Source of the DNA: Rhodocyclaceae bacterium | GTDB taxonomy: Bacteria > Pseudomonadota > Gammaproteobacteria > Burkholderiales > Rhodocyclaceae | Length of the DNA stretch: 64,000 nucleotides | Assembly: GCA_028714035.1 (NCBI GenBank) | Contig: JAQTNA010000010.1 | Coordinates: forward strand, 1-64,000 | Direction: 5' to 3' | In this document: positions 60,319 through 64,000 of the stretch, in pieces | Layout of the letters: every line of letters starts with the position of its first letter | Numbering within the stretch: the first letter of the stretch is position 1 | Made by a program: the position numbers and the translations under genes | The notes under the pieces: generated by a model | What the model was told of the DNA's origin: nothing | The model's database searches: none | What the model saw: only the letters and a program-made list of their open reading frames with translations

Positions 60319-62072
60319 CGAGCATTAACAAGGTTCTCGGCGCCCTGGCGCTCCTGACCGCAGCCGGTGCCGCCTTCGCAGCCGGTGCCGACCTGGGCCA
60401 GACCACTCAGCAGACCACCAACTGGACGGCCATCGGCATGTTCGTCGGTTTCGTCATCATCACCCTGGGCATCACCAAGTGGGCGGCGGCCAAGACCAAG
60501 ACCGCGGCCGACTTCTACACCGCCGGTGGCGGCATCACCGGTTTCCAGAACGGCCTGGCCATCGCCGGCGACTACATGTCCGCCGCGTCCTTCCTGGGTA
60601 TTTCCGGCCTGGTGTACGGCTCCGGCTTCGACGGCCTGATCTTCTCCATCGGCTGGCTCGTAGGCTGGCCCGTCATCACCTTCCTGATGGCCGAGCGCCT
60701 GCGCAACCTGGGCAAGTTCACCTTCGCCGACGTCGCCGGCTACCGCTTCAAGCAGGGCCCGATCCGCAGCTTCGCCGCCACGGGTACCCTGGTGGTGGTG
60801 CTGTTCTACATGATCGCCCAGATGGTGGGTGCCGGTCAGCTGATCAAGGTGCTGTTCGGCCTGCCCTACACCTACGCGGTTATCATGGTGGGCGTGCTGA
60901 TGATGGCCTACGTGCTGTTCGGCGGCATGACCGCCACGACCTGGGTGCAGATCATCAAGGCCTGCCTGCTGCTTTGCGGCGCCTCGTTCATGGCCTTCAT
61001 GGTTCTGGTCCAGTTCGGCTTCAGCCCCGAAGCCCTGTTCGCCAAGGCGGTTGAAGTGAAGACCGCGCTGGCCTCCAAGGCCCTGCTGGCAGAAGCCCTG
61101 AAGGCCAACCCGGCCGCCACCGCGGATACCGTTGCAGCCGCCGCGGCAGCCAAGGGTGGTTCCATCATGGGTCCTGGTGGCCTGATCAAGGATCCGATCT
61201 CCGCCATCTCCGTGGGTCTGGCCCTGATGTTCGGTACCGCCGGTCTGCCCCACATCCTGATGCGCTTCTTCACGGTGCCCTCCGCCAAGGAAGCCCGCAA
61301 GTCCGTGGCCTGGGCCACGACCTGGATCGGCTACTTCTACATCCTGACCTTCATCATCGGCTTCGGCGCCATCGTGCTGGTGTCCACCAACCCCGAGTTC
61401 CTGGATGCCAAGGGTGTTCTGAAGGGCGGCGGCAACATGGCGGCCATTCACCTGGCCAACGCCGTGGGCGGCAACGTCTTCCTGGGCTTCATCTCCGCCG
61501 TGGCCTTCGCCACGATCCTGGCGGTGGTGTCCGGCCTGACGCTGTCCGGCGCCTCCGCCGTGTCCCATGACCTGTACGCCACCCTGTTCAAGCATGGCCA
61601 GGTGTCCAGCGACCAGGAACTGCGCGCCTCCAAGATCACCACGATCTGCCTGGGCATCATCGCCGTGTGGCTGGGTATCGCGTTCGAGAAGGAAAACGTC
61701 GCCTTCATGGTGATGCTGGCCTTCGCCATCGCCTGCTCCGCCAACTTCCCGGTGCTGTTCATGTCCGTGCTGTGGAAGAACTGCACGACGCGTGGCGCCA
61801 CGGTGGGTGGTTTTGTCGGCCTGGTTTCCTCCGTTACGCTGATGGTGATGTCTGATGCGGTGTGGGTCAGCGCCCTGGGCAACCCGAAGGGCAGCGCGCC
61901 CTTCCCGTACTCCTCGCCCGCCATCTTCTCCATGCCCCTGGCCTTCTTCACCATCTGGCTGGTGTCCATCATGGACAACAGCGCCCAGGCGCAGAAGGAA
62001 CGCAGCCTCTTCGCAGCGCAGTTCGTGCGCTCCGAAACCGGTATCGGTGCCTCGACCGCTTCGTCGCACTAA
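60315..62072 (+). CDS. actP: Cation/acetate-type solute:sodium symporter ActP
   Basis: 585 residues, about 13 helices, SSS family. N-terminal signal-like segment ([20 protein letters not shown]), [20 protein letters not shown] (the sugar/organic acid site motif), [40 protein letters not shown]. ActP transports acetate and other short acids with a cation. Regulated presumably by the adjacent two-component system; a terminator follows. Confidence 0.95.
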   Translation: MTSINKVLGALALLTAAGAAFAAGADLGQTTQQTTNWTAIGMFVGFVIITLGITKWAAAKTKTAADFYTAGGGITGFQNGLAIAGDYMSAASFLGISGLVYGSGFDGLIFSIGWLVGWPVITFLMAERLRNLGKFTFADVAGYRFKQGPIRSFAATGTLVVVLFYMIAQMVGAGQLIKVLFGLPYTYAVIMVGVLMMAYVLFGGMTATTWVQIIKACLLLCGASFMAFMVLVQFGFSPEALFAKAVEVKTALASKALLAEALKANPAATADTVAAAAAAKGGSIMGPGGLIKDPISAISVGLALMFGTAGLPHILMRFFTVPSAKEARKSVAWATTWIGYFYILTFIIGFGAIVLVSTNPEFLDAKGVLKGGGNMAAIHLANAVGGNVFLGFISAVAFATILAVVSGLTLSGASAVSHDLYATLFKHGQVSSDQELRASKITTICLGIIAVWLGIAFEKENVAFMVMLAFAIACSANFPVLFMSVLWKNCTTRGATVGGFVGLVSSVTLMVMSDAVWVSALGNPKGSAPFPYSSPAIFSMPLAFFTIWLVSIMDNSAQAQKERSLFAAQFVRSETGIGASTASSH

Positions 62073-62094
62073 TACCCGCCGTATCTGGCAGAAG

Positions 62095-62124
62095 AACCCC
62101 GGGGCGCAAGCTCCGGGGTTTTTT
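62095..62124 (+). terminator. Rho-independent terminator after actP
   Basis: AACCCCGG / CCGGGGTT stem with a loop of about ten bases, followed by TTTTTT. Begins 22 bases after the stop. Confidence 0.93.
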
Positions 62125-62189
62125 CTTGCCCCAAGTCCCGGCAACGACAGTAAATATGCTGTCTCCGGAGGGGAAAATGCAAAAACCAG

Positions 62190-62218
62190 TTGCCCGCCCC
62201 CTCGCCCGCCGCTATAAT
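62190..62218 (+). promoter_or_regulatory. Promoter of tRNA-Phe
   Basis: TTGCCC (62190-62195), 17-base spacer, consensus TATAAT (62213-62218), 14 bases before the tRNA. Confidence 0.85.
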
Positions 62219-62232
62219 TGCGGACTTTAGTT

Positions 62233-62308
62233 GGCCAAGTAGCTCAGTTGGTAGAGCAGCGGATTGAAAATCCGCGTGTCGGTGGTTCGATTCCGCCCTT
62301 GGCCACCA
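62233..62308 (+). tRNA. tRNA-Phe (anticodon GAA)
   Basis: 76 bases: acceptor GGCCAAG/CTTGGCC plus A and encoded CCA, D-loop AGCTCAGTTGGTAGAGC, anticodon arm CGGAT-TGAAA-ATCCG (anticodon GAA), T-loop GGTTCGATTCC. An integrase remnant follows, suggesting this tRNA is an integration target. Confidence 0.97.
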
Positions 62309-62332
62309 AGTACATGTCCGGAGTTATCCGGC

Positions 62333-62376
62333 AAAAGCCAGAAATCCTAGCTATACCATGGGTTTCTGGCTTTTTT
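62333..62376 (+). terminator. Hairpin terminator after tRNA-Phe
   Basis: AAAAGCCAGAAA pairs with TTTCTGGCTTTT, loop of about 18 bases, followed by a T-run. Confidence 0.85.
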
Positions 62377-62473
62377 ATTTCCGGCACTATCCGATTCAAC
62401 CCATTGCCTTCAGGGGGCAGAATCGGGGGCAACGCCCCAAACGCCGTCATAACGGTCACAGGCTTGCCCCCAA

Positions 62474-62548
62474 ATGCCTCTATCAGACGTTGCCATCCGC
62501 ACTCTCAAGCCCACGGACAAGCCGCAGAAAGGGCTTCTCGGCCCTTTT
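62474..62548 (+). pseudogene. Tyrosine integrase N-terminal remnant at tRNA-Phe
   Basis: ATG 62474 opens with MPLSDVAIRTLKPTDKPQKG, a clear match to the start of P4-type integrases (DUF4102: M-x-L-(T/S)-D-x-x-(I/V)-(R/K)-x-x-K-P-x-x-K-P). The frame then departs from the family (GLLGPFFVKWRETA) and no integrase body follows. Site and orientation fit an element that once integrated at tRNA-Phe. The rest of 62309-62622 holds the terminator and no other recognisable gene. Confidence 0.75.
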
Positions 62549-62622
62549 TTCGTCAAGTGGCGCGAGACCGCACTCGCCACGGGCAGCATCCATGGCGTGG
62601 CGCGCCGAGGCACCGGCGACGT

Positions 62623-64000
62623 TCAGTCGCTGCCGCCGACACGCCGCGGACGACCGGCGGGGGAGCTTGAGGATTCGGAGGCCTGCCAGGCGGAAAGGCG
62701 GTCGGCGTCCGGGATATGCACGTGCCGCCCCTTGGCGTGAATCAACCCCGCCTCGGAGAGATCGCGGAAAATGCGCGACAGCGTTTCCGGGGTGATGTGC
62801 AGCAGGGAAGCGATCACCTGTTTCCTGGCGGGCAACTCCACCTCCAGCCTGCCCTGGGCATGGATGTAGGCGTGCTGCAGCAGATAGCCTATGACCCGCT
62901 CCATGCCGGAACGCAGGGTGTAGGACTCGACGTCATGCACCAGATCGTGCAGACGCAGGCCCACGCAAGCCAGCAGCTTGCGGGCGAGGTTCCTGTCCCG
63001 ATCCAGCAGTTCCACCAGTTCCCTTTGGGCAACCTGTAGCACGACCGCTTCCTCGATGGCCTCGGCAAAAAAGGGATAGGGGCTGCCCATGACCACCTCG
63101 GCCTCGCCGAAGGTTTGCTTGGGCCCGAATATGCCGAGAACCTTCTTGTTGCCTTGCGTGGAGGAAACAGCCAGCATGACGTGCCCGTGGATGACCAGGA
63201 ACAGGCCGTGGGGACTGTCCCCCTTCTCGAAAAGAATCTCACCCTTGGCGAGGCTCCTTTCCTGGCAGGCGACACCGAGTTGCGCCAGATCATCCGCGGC
63301 AACATCCTGGAAGAGGGGCAGGTCCGAAAGGAGGGCGGCCGCCTGTCGCGGGCTGACCCCATCGCCCACGTTGGCCGGTGCCAGACCCAGGGCGCCGTTC
63401 TTCGGGTAATTCACTTGCTGGCTCATGGCGGCAAGAAATTCGCTGCGCACCTGCGCCAGCCGCTCCGAACTCTGCCGGTTCTCTTCCCGGGCGAGTTCCG
63501 CCGCCTTGCGCTCGGAAATATCCTGGATGATGAACAGGGTCACCAGTTGGCCGTGCATGACGAAGTGGGTCATGTTCAGCCGCGCCACCAGACGCTGCCC
63601 GGTTTTCGTGACATACGTCATTTCACACTCGAACTTGCCGGTGACCAGCAATTCGCTGATGAGAGTCGGGAAGCGGGGCAGTTCCTCCTGTGCCACAAAA
63701 TCCCGCGGGGAAAGGCGGAGCATTTCCTCCAGGCTGTAACCCAGAAGTTCGCAGGCGGCGGGGTTGGCATCCACCACCCTGCCTGGCATCAGGTTCTGAT
63801 CCAGGGGGACGATGACGATGGGCAGCACGCCGTTATGGAACAGGGCGCGGAAGCGCTCCTCGCTGGCGTTCAGCTCAGCCGTCCGCTCGGCCACCAGATC
63901 CTTCAACTGGTCGCCCCGGCTGCGGTGTTCCTGCTCGGTGGCCAGCAGTTGCTGGTTCTGGTTCGCCATGAAGGCGTAAAGATGGGACAGGGATCGGCTG
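62623..64000 (-). CDS. PAS + degenerate H-box + Crp/Fnr-type regulator (5' end beyond window)
   Basis: From the internal ATG 63969, 448 residues; the frame stays open to 64000 (reading SRSLSHLYAF before it), so the true N-terminus is likely outside. Order: coiled coil (ATEQEHRSRGDQLKDLVAER), PAS (about 35-155), a HisKA-like segment at 174-197 reading VRSEFLAAMSQQVNYPKNGA (kinase H-box with His replaced by Gln), then a cyclic-nucleotide-binding-type domain (about 212-335; SLAKGEILFEKGDSPHGLFL) and a Crp/Fnr HTH (about 345-425; KQVIASLLHITPETLSRIFR). There is no cAMP-contact arginine or FNR cysteine cluster, so it resembles Dnr/other Crp-type regulators. A membrane or soluble sensor feeding a Crp-type output is inferred. 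Confidence 0.9.
   Translation of the reverse strand, partial: SRSLSHLYAFMANQNQQLLATEQEHRSRGDQLKDLVAERTAELNASEERFRALFHNGVLPIVIVPLDQNLMPGRVVDANPAACELLGYSLEEMLRLSPRDFVAQEELPRFPTLISELLVTGKFECEMTYVTKTGQRLVARLNMTHFVMHGQLVTLFIIQDISERKAAELAREENRQSSERLAQVRSEFLAAMSQQVNYPKNGALGLAPANVGDGVSPRQAAALLSDLPLFQDVAADDLAQLGVACQERSLAKGEILFEKGDSPHGLFLVIHGHVMLAVSSTQGNKKVLGIFGPKQTFGEAEVVMGSPYPFFAEAIEEAVVLQVAQRELVELLDRDRNLARKLLACVGLRLHDLVHDVESYTLRSGMERVIGYLLQHAYIHAQGRLEVELPARKQVIASLLHITPETLSRIFRDLSEAGLIHAKGRHVHIPDADRLSAWQASESSSSPAGRPRRVGGSD

Noticed and set aside
1-64000. CRISPR array
   Set aside because: Repeats are palindromic or tandem with no regular spacer/repeat alternation and no cas genes.

Overview
The window is GC-rich chromosomal DNA from a motile, respiratory Betaproteobacterium, probably in the Rhodocyclales/Nitrosomonadales neighbourhood. 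That placement is an inference from gene content and gene orders (ffh divergent from ypjD, an rnfABCDGE operon, RegB/RegA, short-form HisG, YjcH-ActP, FlrBC-type flagellar control); no 16S rRNA or other decisive marker is present. About 52 genes, two tRNA genes and an unusually rich set of intergenic repeats can be supported.

Layout. 0-5.4 kb: tail of an IS630-like transposase, ypjD, ffh, a cytochrome c'-like lipoprotein, rlpA and alanine dehydrogenase. 5.4-8.4 kb: accessory patch with an inverted-repeat element, a BrnT/BrnA pair bracketed by two nearly identical 68-bp REP palindromes, a NERD-domain gene followed by a gene remnant, and a MazF/PemK-type toxin-antitoxin pair. 8.5-14.5 kb: rnfABCDGE (ion-coupled ferredoxin:NAD electron transport) and folK, closed by a strong terminator. 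14.5-20.2 kb: small hypothetical, CHRD protein plus exported peroxiredoxin behind a palindromic promoter, a small PAS protein with a leader ORF, a WYL regulator, a GT39 glycosyltransferase and a DUF192 protein. 20.2-29 kb: relA, mtfA, a methyltransferase, a hydrolase, rlmB, rnr and tRNA-Leu. 29-46 kb: dense signalling (diguanylate cyclase plus PhnD-like hybrid kinase, RegB/RegA, an OmpR/QseC-type pair beside a P-type ATPase, a GDT1-type exporter, a four-PAS hybrid kinase). 46-48 kb: hisG and hisD. 48.4-57.2 kb: flagellar genes, flrB-flrC-fliE on the minus strand diverging from fliFGHIJ, with a near-perfect sigma-54 promoter before fliE. 57.3-62.1 kb: a TctD/TctE-like two-component pair followed by yjcH-actP, whose promoter carries 11-bp-spaced direct repeats. 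62.2-64 kb: tRNA-Phe with an integrase remnant, then a gene running off the right edge that joins a PAS domain, a decayed histidine-kinase H-box and a Crp/Fnr-type regulator.

How it works together. The common theme is sensing of redox, electron flow and carbon: Rnf, RegBA, cytochrome c', peroxiredoxin, alanine dehydrogenase, acetate-type uptake and several PAS sensors. Superimposed on this is a striking collection of small palindromic repeats. Many sit at junctions between co-oriented genes (rnfA/rnfB, fliG/fliH, fliI/fliJ, hisG/hisD, a response regulator and its kinase), and some supply start-proximal codons or stop codons.

Most unusual observations: the PAS/pseudo-H-box/Crp fusion at the right end, the repeat-bracketed BrnTA cassette, the operon-junction repeats, a leader-peptide-like structured element at 57.3 kb, and three inverted-repeat MITE-like elements.
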